Positions 11,976 through 22,841 of a DNA stretch of 64,000 nt are shown piece by piece. Each line of letters begins with the position of its first letter. The first letter of the stretch is position 1. The notes under the pieces are model-generated. The model saw nothing but the letters and a program-made list of their open reading frames with translations. It made no database searches and was not told where the DNA came from. This DNA comes from Macrobrachium rosenbergii (taxonomy: Eukaryota; Arthropoda; Malacostraca; Decapoda; Palaemonidae). The stretch is taken from assembly GCF_040412425.1 (NCBI RefSeq), contig NC_089795.1:83158663-83222662 (forward strand), read 5' to 3'. The position numbers were made by a program, and so were the translations under genes.

Positions 11976-12400
11976 GTAAGTTGTTCATGAATAGTATTTT
12001 GAGCAAATGATTAAATGTAAATCCTTCCTCTGTACAGTCATCCTTCCATATCCAATGATGATGATAGTAAAAAATCCAGCCCGATGTTGGAATCTGGAAT
12101 TCATAAAATCAAAAGAACAGATTCTTTTTTTGAAATTTATTAAGTCAAAAGGACAGACACAAGTAATTTTGACTTGTCTTAGAAGAATTGGTCACTCTTA
12201 TTGGACCCATGGATATTTGATGCACAGATTGGAGATTAAAGCTAATGGCTAAACATTTTTTAAATGAATGTTCAAAATATGATGACAGCAAATGTCAGAT
12301 TTTTAAAACTAATTAAGTGAAGAAATTTCATCAGGTTCTCCATCATTTTCAGTTATCCTAATTATAAAACTTTTAAGGAGACAAATCCTTTAGGCCAGCC

Positions 12401-14854
12401 CACAGTGGGCCAGGTAGTATATATTTGGGACAAAAGTAAATATCCCAGTTCAAACTGGATACAATCAAGTGAATTTAATTTTTGTCATAGGAAAGACTAA
12501 ATGAAACAGTTTTTAAGAGAATACTTTCAATTTTGTCAGTATTTGACATATATTTCGTAAGGTTATGATACACCTCCTAATTAGTATTTTTATCTATTCT
12601 TTACAGATAGAATAATGAGAAAAAGTTATGTACAGTATAATTATTAACTAATCAAATAAAATTTTCTTAATTTATTAACAGCAAATTTTGATCTTCAACT
12701 GTCAAATCTTTCTTCGATTTGTGCTTATTTTTTCTTAGTGAACTGATCATGGGATCAGATGAACAAAAGGACGTCTTATTGGGTCTTGATTTGTTTTTTC
12801 CTTGATAATATTCTTGAGAACGATTCTCTAAATTTTTTTAACGCCTTGTTCCTTGCTTCTTGGGCTTCTTTTGATAGCACGTCAATAGGTAGATTGAAGT
12901 GACGTATGCCAGATGCTGCTTGAACAAGAAGACGATGTAGACCGAGGCATATAACATCAACCAAATCTATCTACATAAACCCTTGGCTGTTTCTGTGCAT
13001 AACGTCTCAAATAGGTCAGGATCAATATCAAGGCCAGAAGAAATTATGTACAAAGTTCCATAAATCCTTCTGGTAAAGTCTGAGTCTATTCCAAGAATTT
13101 CAGAAATAATTTCATAATTCTGAAAATCTGCATGCATTAATGATGTCATTAGTGGGCACATCAATAATCAATCCAGTTTTGTCTTTGAATTGTTGCTGGA
13201 TGATTGTCTTATGATCGTGTACTGCTTCCTTTCTTTCTGTGGTCCTTGCTTGCCACTTTTCTGTTGGAATTTTTTGAATGTGTAACCAGCATTCCATGCA
13301 TTTAACCCAGGCATGAAAAATTGAAAGCCCATATTGTAGACCTTCTGGTGGCAATGGACAACTGAAAGTTCATCTGTGTCATTGATCTGCTTAGTTTTAC
13401 ACTGCAAGGACTGAAGTATTGACTTGAGGAAGTACCTGCTAATAAAGTTGTAGCAACTTTACCATCAATCATTGTCACCTTGTTGTCATGAGATACATAC
13501 ATTCTTTCTGATGACTGTAGGGTGCAAAGCTTTACTACTTGAATCAATATAGCTTTCTTCTTCCTTGATAACTTCTTTGCTGTCTTTAACACATTTGAAC
13601 CTTATAGATTGACAATATAATGTTGAAGGTGATTTAGGGTTCCTCCAAATGACTACTACAGCTGTACTTTATTTTGGTGTTATAACCAGTAAGTCATAAA
13701 AAGCAATAAAATCACATTCTTTTCATGCGGAATGAGGTTATTTATAAAGACTTCGGTCGGTGTTTCATCAAACCCTACTTCACAGCTATATTCAAGATTA
13801 TTCAAGTGAAAGTATGATTCTTAATGAAATCGCTTGCTTTTAAAATCCTTTGGATAGTATGATGTAACAAGTCTTTGAAGTTGATCTCAGCTGGAAAGTC
13901 AGAAATTTTTTCCATTTGCTAACTGAAGAAGGGAAACGTTCATCTTTGGTGTGCTGAATTTGATTATAAGATGGGTACACATTAATTTTTTTTTCCTCTG
14001 CTTTAGTTCTTAAATGTTAATTAGATGACTTAGAAGGGGAGCAATCGAGGAATAAAGCCAAAACTTCTTTAGGGAAATAAGTTGCAGCTGAATCTGAGTT
14101 GTCTGTACTTGAACTCAAAATGTTCCCAAATGCTTTGGCGCACTTGGAATGGCTTTCTGAGATGTAAAGCAGTAGATGCTGCAAAATAAAGTCTACAAGG
14201 TGGCAAAGTGTAAGCTCAACTGTTCTCTTCGTTTTGTCAATGAGGGATCTTCAAAACTTTTAATGGGAATGTGCCAGTCCAACATGAAGAGCAACTTCTT
14301 TAGGCCTATGAACAGTTACTGGAGCCAGCCAAAATATTTTATGAGGGATCTACTGCTTTTTTCGATTTCAACTGTTTAAGGAAATTAGCAGCAATTTCAT
14401 TTGAAGTTTCAACAGGCAATTCTTTTCCATTCATTTTCTCAACAGGATATTTTTAGTTCTGTGGTCTGGTCACTAATCAAATAAATTTTGATTAGGTATA
14501 GCCATTGTTTTCTTATTAGTTTCTTAGCAGACATGAAATCAAAAAAGAATATCACAGTTACTTACATAACGTTGTTTGCTTATGTAGTACAAAATGGGCA
14601 ATAGTTTTTCATAAATACAATATTGACGTCCTGAATCTACAGGTGCAAAGCATTGCAGATGAAGTTTATGTAATCCTGATCATAACTGCTTCATCATGTA
14701 CTATGGTGTGCAGAAATTTCTGCTCATGAAAAAAAAAAATTATATATACTTAAACATTAGGTAACTATTAAAGAAAGATAGAACCCATATTTATCCAGTG
14801 GATATCATATTCAGATTTTTAGTAAAATTCCCAAACCATCTAGTTATCACTGTG
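12401..14854 (-). mobile_element. Decayed Transib/RAG1-like DNA transposon with RSS-like ends
   Basis: The left end starts CACAGTGGGCCAGG at 12401. The right end, read inward on the minus strand, starts CACAGTGATAACTAG. Both carry the heptamer CACAGTG and a TTTGGGA block about 20-24 bases in. CACNNTG termini are the hallmark of Transib elements and V(D)J signal heptamers. A transposase-like pseudogene lies between them on the minus strand. No matching 5-bp target duplication is visible (CAGCC left, TCCTG right), so the exact borders remain uncertain. Confidence 0.55.
12680..14000 (-). pseudogene. Transib/RAG1-like transposase pseudogene
   Basis: The minus strand carries consecutive blocks in changing frames. 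In order, these are a block with VGFDE (Asp codon 13767-13769); EEESYID; VTMIDGKV; a KQINDTDEL stretch; CMECWLHI; EKWQAR; IISEILGIDSD; FETLCTETAK; LLVQAASGIRHFNLPI; and SKEAQEARNK, followed by FRESFSR. The last blocks align with the RAG1 C-terminal core (HKTLAH...ASEGNESGNKLFRRFR), placing the Glu codon at 12866-12868 where RAG1 has its third catalytic acid (Glu962). The Asp of VGFDE is a candidate for the first (Asp600). A gap replaces the expected GG-TNDGN-ARR segment, and stops and frameshifts are numerous, so it is inactive. The family is inferred from recalled patterns of RAG1, Transib and related invertebrate proteins. Confidence 0.65.
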
Positions 14855-15600
14855 TCCTGCTTTCTATGGAAACACAAATGCTACTGAAATCACCCGGTGG
14901 ATGCTGCGTGGGAAATAAAGATGTTGGACACTTGGTTTCAGCGTGATCTGCTGACCAACCAGGTGTCCTGTGGAGCAATAGGAGATAAATACTTCAGGCT
15001 TTTCTGTTTTGTTCATAAATATATAAAATATATACACACTACACCGCAAACATTCACACCCATGCACTTATATTAACTTCTGCTAAACTTAAGTAAACAT
15101 CAAATTAATGCAAATAATGAAACAAATGCTGTTGCATGCAAAATGAACAAATACCACTTTAAATTCAAATTCACTCTTTTTATACAAAACAGCACATTAA
15201 GGAACAGATATGTGCACAGAAATCTTTATGTCAGGGCACTTCTCTAACATCAAAATGTTTCATGTTCTTATATCTTCATAGGATATAGTACTAAGGAGTA
15301 TTCACTAACCAGAACATCATCAACACATCTATGCCAAGAAGTGTCTGATTAGAGAGAACACAATATTTTGTAATGTTAACATTAGTGGGAAAATGATAAT
15401 GGGAGGCGAAAAATACAAACTATTTAAAAACTCACACCCCTAGCAGTAGAAGGTCTTCTGCAAGTGTGGACTGCGGGGATATGTGTAGAAATTGGAATTA
15501 TTCCTTGTCCATGTTATGTATGGGATCATTGGGTAGCTTACAGGGATAACTTTTGTTTGCTTATATGAAACATTATTTTAAGGTACTTATTATTTTACAG

Positions 15601-15728
15601 GTCCAAATCAGGGCACTTCAGGAGCTGACTGATGCAAGCTGTTATTTACAATTTGTTGTACCACACAAAATTGTTTGCCCAAAAGCTCCTGATGAGGGTT
15701 TAAGTGGCGGTGCAATATTTTTCATCTT
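15601..15728 (+). CDS. M6PR: Cation-dependent mannose-6-phosphate receptor homologue, exon C (end of lectin domain, start of membrane segment)
   Basis: The acceptor TTTTACAG ends at 15600 and the donor TT|GTGAGT begins at 15729. The exon follows in phase 0 after Glu of exon B. It encodes VQIRALQELTDASCYLQF and then VVPHKIVCP, with the two Cys spaced as in the vertebrate CFYLFEMDSSLACSP block (11 residues between). It then starts a membrane-spanning stretch (GGAIFFIL). The Tyr after the first Cys sits one position earlier than vertebrate Tyr143, and the nearest Glu is displaced from the Glu133 position. Confidence 0.85.
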
Positions 15729-16424
15729 GTGAGTATTTAAGTGTATTTTACAAATGATGACATCCTTTTTTAATATAGATTGATGGTTTGTTATTTATTA
15801 CTTAGTTAATTAAGAATAACAGCTTTCTTAATACAGTATACAGTAGAGAGGTAGTAAAATGAATTGCATGATAATAAGTAAAGTATTTGTTTCTTTACAA
15901 CCCCATTAATCAAATACATGCTAGTGTGTGTATCATGAATATTTACTAGTTCATCAGTTGTCAGGCAGGAAAAGGTAGTCTCAGTATGCATGTGCCATCT
16001 GGATCCTCAGGTATGTCAGTTACCTTTGTCACTTTTTGTGAACCTACAGTCCTGTTAGGTTTGGTCCACTTTTCCCAAGGTGTTTTATGTTGCTGCGAAT
16101 TGCTATTCTGGCACTAATTACTAATTCACTTTTTTCTTTTGTAATTTATTTCAATCCTCTTATGCTAGACTCTGTCAGAGAGTCTATTGTCACATCTTTG
16201 GGTCACTGGCTTTTGTTAGTAATGAATTTTTGTTAACATCCTGAGAATCTATCTCTGGCAGTGTTTGCTTCAGGACAGTAGTTTTGTGTACATCACTCAT
16301 TTTATTGCCTAGTTAGTGATCTGAAATTAATTCTGGTTTAGCCACTTTTGATTAACCATGGTTTAGCTGCTTTTTACTAACCACAAAATTAATAATGATG
16401 GTAACGAATACTAATTACATGGAA

Positions 16425-17930
16425 CCATTTCACCTATTCCCCGGCAGCGAATGGGTAAAGGAACAATGTTTAATATCCTGCGGGGACCCACCTAAACCCA
16501 AACCGTGGCCCGATGGGAGGCGAGAAGCGAGACAGGGATCTGAACACGCTCGAGCAAACGAACCCACCCCACCACAGCGAAGCTGGGGACGACATGGGAT
16601 AATCTCAACCAATAGGAGAAGTCCTGACTCGGAGGCTCGCAAGGCTGAGGGGAGGGGGTAGTGGAGAGAGTAGGCTACCAGAAGGGGAGAGGAGACAAGG
16701 AGAACATGATGCTCCACTGCAACCTTCCTTCCCAAGGAACTTGGAAGGAAGCCCTACTCAGGGAGCTACACAGCCCAAAGCCCAACATCTCCTAGGCGTA
16801 GCCTAATAAATCAAACCTAGCATAGGTTAGGAGGGAGAGAGTGCAAAGCAGAGGAGTAACCAACAGGGAGAAAAATTTTTGTGCCGAGAGCCAGCAGGGA
16901 CAGAGCAGGGGATAAGAAGGCGACTAGCCTAGAGGAACACGTCCAAAGAACTCGATTCCTCCGAATTGGGGAAGAGGACTAAGGGACTCACTCTGACCCA
17001 CAAATGGACCCTGAGGAACAGCAACAAAACTCCCTCAACCTGATCTCCACACCCAGGGCAAGGGATGGAGCCTACACTACGACCATCACAGAAAATTACG
17101 TTTTTACCGAGAGTAATTCAAAACATTTATAGGAGCTCATCAGAGGCAAACTACACAAACAAAAACAAATAAAACTAAAAACATTAACTCAATTTAAGAG
17201 CACCATCTTCAAGAATAACATAATAGCCTCTGAGACTAAATGAAAGGAACCCGACCTGGTGGGGTACAGGATGGGGGCAACTCTATGCAAAACAAAAAAT
17301 AAAGTGGAGGAGATCTTTGGAACCACCAGGAAGGAATTCAAGGCAAAAATCTTATATATAGCGACTGGGAGAAAACTCCGACCGAAGAACAGCCTTCATC
17401 ATAAAATGGCTGATTGCGTGGCATCATAATCTCAATATTTTGAAATCGAGACCAAAACAGCCAACAATTCCAAGAAGATGGTTTAACTAGAGATGGAAAA
17501 AACCGAAGCCAGATGAAGAAAATAAATCCAAAATAGGACGAGCACCACGGATCACGTGCTAGAAAATGGAATGAAGAAGTCTGGCGGGTGTTGAGTGTGG
17601 GAGCTGTAACGGCTCACCGGCTCTTTACGGGGTTTGATAAGGAGAGATCAGCATATTTCCCGTGGTAGTGGTATTTCACTCACCCCTTCATTATACTGGT
17701 GTAACAGCTTTCCTGAAAACTCTTTTTCTCTGGTATATCTAGCATTGTTATACCTAGAAGTTCGTGCTGTAATGGAAATTTCACCAGGTGGGACCTTCCT
17801 CAAAGCCAGATTTTCCTCTGTCAAAATCCCTTTTGTACAACAGTGTGTACTGTATAATGCATATATGGCTGTGTATTTGCCTTTTATTGTTTTTTTGGGC
17901 ATAATTTCCTGATATTAAAAATCTGCTTTG
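16425..17930. mobile_element. GC-shifted insertion of unknown type
   Basis: This block of about 1.5 kb is markedly richer in G+C and lacks the TA/TG-rich texture of its surroundings. It begins abruptly near TTCCCCGGCAGCG. It contains long purine-rich stretches, a candidate end-like motif GGAGCTGTAACGGCTCACCG at about 17600, and a 92-residue chance-length frame at 17634-17912. No transposase, RT or RNA gene is recognised. I infer an old mobile-element insertion or its LTR-like part, but no terminal repeats were found. Confidence 0.4.
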
Positions 17931-17947
17931 TTGTTGCTGGATAGCTA

Positions 17948-17971
17948 TTTTTTTTTTTTTTTTTTTTTTTT
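17948..17971. repeat. Poly-T run
   Basis: About 24 consecutive T lie between the GC-shifted block and the DIRS-like remnant. They could be the poly-A tail of a retroelement inserted in reverse, but no element ending there was identified. Confidence 0.9.
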
Positions 17972-18059
17972 ACATATGCACTGCGTTGTAACCAGTTATT
18001 CCTATTGCTGCCCATAATCTTACCTAATATTTTATATATTCAGTTTTTCTCTAATGTTT

Positions 18060-19300
18060 TTAGATCTTCATTCCATTTGATAAACCCTCAAGTCTCCATG
18101 TCAGTTGGGAGAAGTCTAACCTTGTGCTGCAGCAACATATATACTTGGTTATGTTCATTGTTTTGGAAGCAGGGCTAGTTCATCCAACAGTGGACAGGAT
18201 CTGGAGGTGGTCATCCTTAATCCAGTAGTCCCTGTGAGTTTCAAACCCTCAAAGTTGTGGCTGCTTGAGGTTGCTGTTGCTGTTGCTGTTCTTAGGCTGT
18301 AGCTCTGCCAGAAGAGTACCCAATCACCTTTCAGTTGGAGTCCCTCTGGTCTCCCTCCCTTTGGATGTACTGTATTTACTCAAGCTTGGTATGCACAGAT
18401 ACCAAATCACCAGTACAAGGAAATCTTGTGGTTCAGCCTTTTCACAAACAACTGTCAGCGTCATTCAACTTCCTCTAGTGAAAAGCTGTCTTCTTGTGCT
18501 TCAAGCATTTGCTCTGCGGCATCAATGGGAAATCAGGCTGATAGATATGTATGTGACAAGTTTGAGCCACAAGATTCCTTTGTACTGTTCAATTCAGCCA
18601 GACCCAGATGCAATGTTACACCCTTTGGATAACCTTGGTGTTCACACATTTCCCTTGCATAGCCTCTTCAGGCAGGTACTAGAGAAGTTCTGCATCTCAA
18701 AAAACATGAAGCTTATTTTGATAGCTCCCTTTTGACCATAGCAGTAGTGGATTTTATATTTGCTATATATGGTGGTAGACATTTGAAGCTTTCCAAGCAA
18801 GCCCATTTTTACAAATTCCACAACAACCTCGACACCCTATGCGTTAATGCCAGAAGTTTATCTAGCAGGGCCTCAGAGGTAGATGTTTTCTGGAGGAGGC
18901 AGCTGCTGCCATTACAAGGTCTTACAATCAGCAACATTAAGGCCAAGTGGAATTGATTCTGTAGTTAATGTAGTGCAAACTTCTTCCTCTTTTTGCATTG
19001 ATGCAGAAAGTTCGTATTTTCATCATCAAGGGATATACTGTACCTATTCTTTGGCAAGTATTTTAAGTTCATTATTCTGAGAAGTTGAAGAAGCTTATAT
19101 AGCACTCCAAAAGGAGGTTTTGTGGGTCACTCAAACCTCCTGATTGGGATTTTTCTATGGTTACAAGCCATTTCAGTAAGCTTCTGGCTTGTGCATCTTC
19201 TAGAAAGATCAGGAAGCTGTACACACTGTTTGTAAAGTCATTAGCATTATGGGTTGGTTGTCATTGGGACATTTCCTCATGATTTTGTATCAGACTCAAA
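18060..19300 (+). mobile_element. DIRS-like retrotransposon remnant (RT end, RNase H, start of tyrosine recombinase)
   Basis: Three consecutive domain traces lie on the plus strand in shifting frames. At 18090-18210 the end of a reverse transcriptase reads SWEKSNLVLQQH, then LGYV and GLVHPTVDRI with frameshifts. At 18460-18740 is the DIRS-type RNase H region: a degenerate INFLExKAVFL block, then DMYVTSLSHKIPLYCS, QPDPDAM and LILIAPF. At 19131-19260 (PPDWDFSMVTSHFSK, then SSRKIRKLYTLFVKSLALW) is the N-terminal part of the DIRS tyrosine recombinase. The order RT-RH-YR is diagnostic of DIRS elements. Stops and frameshifts make it inactive. It lies in the same orientation as the host gene. Confidence 0.68.
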
Positions 19301-20092
19301 TGTCTAGTATCCAGAACTCTTCCTCCTCACTGTTCTTTCCTTGAGTTCCATCACTAATAATTAAGAGGAACCCTTTCTTTGTTCAGTGAGGGCTACCAGG
19401 CTTTACTCAAAGAGGACTAGAGATTTCAGGGTGATGCTTTTGGAATTATGTCTCCTTTCAACCACTTGAGTTTTTTCAAATCAAACAGATCTGTTAATCA
19501 TACAGCAAGTGCCCTCCTTCCAGCTTCCCCACATCTCGCATACAGTTTAGAGGCATATCTGACAATCCAAATTGGACATTCCCACCTCCCAATCCCCTCT
19601 TTCTTGCTGTATTACATTTTTATGCAAAAGAATGAGGGAGGCAGTTATTACCTAGCAATGGATTGAAGGTGCGCTCAGGTTGTAACATTTGGTTGTCACC
19701 TTTATCTTCAAGACTTTAAGAAGTTACATATTTTAGGGAATTTGTCACTGCAAGTGAAAGCTTAATTATGATTAAGTTTGTATGAAAAATGTGTTTTAAT
19801 ACCATAAAAATGCTTTCTGTACCTTTCAGCTGTACAGTTTTTCTCTATATACTGTATTACCTTGATTCAGAGATCGTTAAGAGCTTTTCCAAATACTACC
19901 ATTGGTCTTATAAGTTTCTTTTTAATTCATAAGCAACAGATATTTTCAGAATGTGGTTTCAACATTTTAATGAACATCCTGATGTGGGTTGCATTTTGAT
20001 GTGATTTGATAATCTTTCTAAATTAATATATTTAGTAGTATAGTTTTTATATAGATTTGAGATGAAATTAAGTTAACCATTTTTATTTTAAG

Positions 20093-20219
20093 GTTATTTG
20101 TCACCTTTGGAGCATACTTTGTTTTTGGCTTCTTTTACCTGCGGTTGGTTAAGGGAGCCAAGGGTATTGAGCAGATCCCCAATATAGAATTCTGGTTCAG
20201 AGTCGGCAACATACTAGCT
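20093..20219 (+). CDS. M6PR: Cation-dependent mannose-6-phosphate receptor homologue, exon D (transmembrane segment and juxtamembrane tail)
   Basis: The acceptor TTTTAAG ends at 20092 and the donor GCT|GTGAGT begins at 20220. The exon completes a Leu codon and reads LFVTFGAYFVFGFFYLRLVK, then GAKGIEQIPNIEFWFRVGNI. The first ~18 residues finish the single transmembrane helix. The rest matches the vertebrate cytosolic stretch [20 protein letters not shown] almost position by position, which is the strongest support for this assignment. The Phe/Trp pattern is part of the region needed for retrieval from late endosomes in vertebrates. Confidence 0.92.
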
Positions 20220-20856
20220 GTGAGTATCAAAATCTTTGACATTTAATTTTTTTTTTACTCTAATTTTTATTGCCATGCATTTTCAGGTAACCTACTAATA
20301 AGTAAGATACCATATATACTATCAGCAAAAATAGTGAGGATAGTTTTCTTAAAGCTTTGGACACTATTGCTCAATAATGCCACTCCTGGCAACTCTAGAA
20401 AGACAGAGCTCCAAAGTCATCGTGTTTGTTGCTTTCGAGTTTTCCAGTAACTTAAAGTCATAAAGATTCTGTAGAAGTCCTATAATCATTTATACTTAAA
20501 CGCAGTAATAACCTCTATATTATTTGTTAATGTTGGTTTGGTAACGTCAGTTCAGAGTAGAATATCAATTGTCCTTCTTTAAAACCTGCCGTGAAACCTT
20601 ACTCGTAAGTGATGTTATTACACTAAAATGAGGTAAATTTCATGAATAATTGGAAACACGATCGTAAATAATGAGAGAAAATTTTTTGTAATGTGGGCAA
20701 TATCCAATGGAAATCGTGAGGGACAATACAGGAATGAATGCATAATTATGATGAGAGAGAGAGAGAGAACATAGGCCTATCTATAGAGATACTTAATTCA
20801 TTATATTTTCTGTGAGAGATTGACTGATAATATATTTTTAAAGTATGTTTTAGAAG

Positions 20857-20940
<84 letters not shown>

Positions 20941-21021
20941 CTGAAAGCATAGGCCTATTTATAGCTACTTAATTCATTATATTTTCTTTGAGAGATTGAG
21001 TGATAAAGTATGTTTTAGAAG

Positions 21022-21117
<96 letters not shown>

Positions 21118-21404
21118 GGTACTGGTGGTGGGCTTGCGACAGGAGAAGGTGGAGGAGAGAGCGGTGAGTCTCCTCCTCCTCCTCCTACTCCTTTTAAGCT
21201 TCACCTTTTCTACTAATTGTATAAACCTCCATATCCATGTACCTTTTAGTAATGAATTTTTCATTTGCTCTGGTACTGCTCTTTTTTCTGTCCTTGTTTT
21301 ACTTTCCTTGTCTTTTCAAAGAGTGTATAAGCATAGTTATATATATTACTCAAATGTATTACATAAGTTTTTGCTAGTGATATACCTTTTCTTTATAAAT
21401 ATAG
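20220..21404 (+). other. Intron 4 of the recognised part of the receptor gene
   Basis: This intron of 1.2 kb contains the tandem duplication with two GA arrays (20752-21113). No other element is seen. Confidence 0.8.
20752..21113. repeat. Tandem duplication of a 178-bp unit ending in long (GA)n arrays
   Basis: Two copies start at 20771 and 20949. Each reads ATAGGCCTAT, a CTTAATTCATTATATTTTCT block, AAGTATGTTTTAGAAGTGCA and then a GA array (20861-20936 and 21024-21113, about 75 and 90 bases). A shorter GA run at 20752-20768 precedes the first copy. The unit and its satellite were therefore duplicated together. The arrays generate long spurious Arg-Glu and Leu-Ser frames. Confidence 0.92.
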
Positions 21405-21563
21405 GATGGATGTGGTGCAATATGCAGATGTGACCAGTATTGCAGAAGTGCTGGTGCAAGTGCAAGTTCCCCTAGTACATACAATGGTTATTCACCCATC
21501 GAAGAAAGACTGGCAAGAGATCTACAAGACACAGATAGAGATTCTGCCCTTTTGTCTCCCTAA
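21405..21563 (+). CDS. M6PR: Cation-dependent mannose-6-phosphate receptor homologue, last exon (cytoplasmic tail)
   Basis: The acceptor ATAAATATAG ends at 21404 and the frame closes at TAA 21561-21563. The 52 residues start DGCGAICRC, equivalent to vertebrate DGCDFVCRS where the tail Cys residues are palmitoylated. They end DTDRDSALLSP. Asp-Ser-Ala-Leu-Leu is a DxxLL signal, the type bound by GGA adaptors at the trans-Golgi, in the same place as vertebrate DDHLL. The Ser/Thr-rich middle part is longer than in vertebrates. Confidence 0.9.
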   Translation, partial: DGCGAICRCDQYCRSAGASASSPSTYNGYSPIEERLARDLQDTDRDSALLSP

Positions 21564-22835
21564 TGTCCTTGGACAGTTGTATTGATAAGTTTTGAGCATA
21601 TATGCAGAATTTAGAGAGAAAAGATTAACAGAATATATTAAGAGCCTTGATTAACTTTTAAAAAGAGCAAACGATGGAAAATAAGACATTTTTGTTGTGA
21701 ATGACTCTTTTGGATTCAAATGCGAGTGGTTTGAATAGTTTATGCAGTTTTTTAGTACTGCCAGTACATAAAGTTGATGCATTCATATTTGTACAACAGA
21801 ACTGAGGTGCTGTGATTTGTGAGTCTGAGTGAGTCTGTAAGATTGAGCATTTTGACAATGAATTTTCTAGTTTCCTAAATATGTGAATTTGCTGCTTTAA
21901 TGTGTGCCTTTTTGACGATCTTGTAATGATTTAGTTTGTCTACTAGATTCACAGTATGTAGTTTGTATATTTTGGATATGACTAATATATATTTCATGGT
22001 GGCCATAAAACACCAACTAAAGGTTTGAAAGGTATTGAAATTCTAGTTTTATAAATTATGGTCTGCATTGTAAAGTAGGTTTTCCTATTCCTTTTGTTTC
22101 CTGTTGAATATGAAAGAAATGACTATTACTGGATACCATATGGTTTTTAATATATGCGTACGAACCTTGACATACTTCACGTGCATTAAACACTGAAGAT
22201 ATACTACCATGCTTTCATTTTTTCATGCTTTCATTTTATCATGCTTTCCTCTTTTTTGTTTGAAGGGCATTGTGTAACAGGGAATTGAAGTCTACACACT
22301 TAACCAAAAATATTTCAATACTGTACCAGGCTGAGATATTTATAAATGCTGTATTAGATTATACATACCAGCCTAAAATGTACAGCATTTTGAAATGTCA
22401 TTTTTTGTTTCTCAAGATTTATTATTAATACATTTTTGCACCATCACATTACAGTTTTACAATAATTTTCTTGAATAGCAAAATTGTAATTGCATACTGA
22501 CACCCACATTTACCAGATTTTTAATGCACACTTACACTCCAAATACAAGGAAATTACCTTTCTTTTTTGTTAACTTTGTAAGCAGTGCTGCAAAAAAATT
22601 TTTTACTTTTTGTTACTTTTGTAAACAGTGCTTCAAGAATTATTACTGGCGCACCCAAATGACAAACTTCATGGATTAAACTCATGCAGATAAAATGGTA
22701 AAACTAAGGGAAACTTAATTATGTCAAGACCAAATATAATTTGAAGTGTTAAATTCATTTTTCTAAGTTTCAGTAACAAATTTAATTATATGTAAATATA
22801 ATTTTTATATGATGAAACTAGGCAACATAGCTAAG

Positions 22836-22841
22836 AATAAA
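22836..22841 (+). terminator. Candidate polyadenylation signal of the receptor gene
   Basis: AATAAA occurs about 1.27 kb after the stop codon at 21563, and a weaker ATTAAA lies near 22184. Either could end the 3' UTR; the sequence alone does not decide. Confidence 0.35.

Larger units (their letters stand above)
11976..15600 (+). other. Intron 2 of the recognised part of the receptor gene
   Basis: This intron of 3.6 kb is occupied mainly by the Transib/RAG1-like remnant at 12401-14854 on the opposite strand. The flanks (11976-12400 and 14855-15600) show no genes. Confidence 0.75.
15729..20092 (+). other. Intron 3 of the recognised part of the receptor gene
   Basis: This intron of 4.4 kb contains a GC-shifted block at 16425-17930, a T run, a DIRS-like remnant at 18060-19300 and AT-rich sequence before the acceptor at 20092. 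The stretch 15730-16420 shows nothing recognisable. Confidence 0.75.

Noticed and set aside
16395..16735. Overlapping 88- and 101-residue frames in the GC-shifted block
   Set aside because: High GC lowers stop frequency here; neither frame has a known motif.
20977..21433. Open frames of 95 and 145 residues on both strands over the GA arrays
   Set aside because: They consist mainly of Leu-Ser or Arg-Glu dipeptides translated from the microsatellites.
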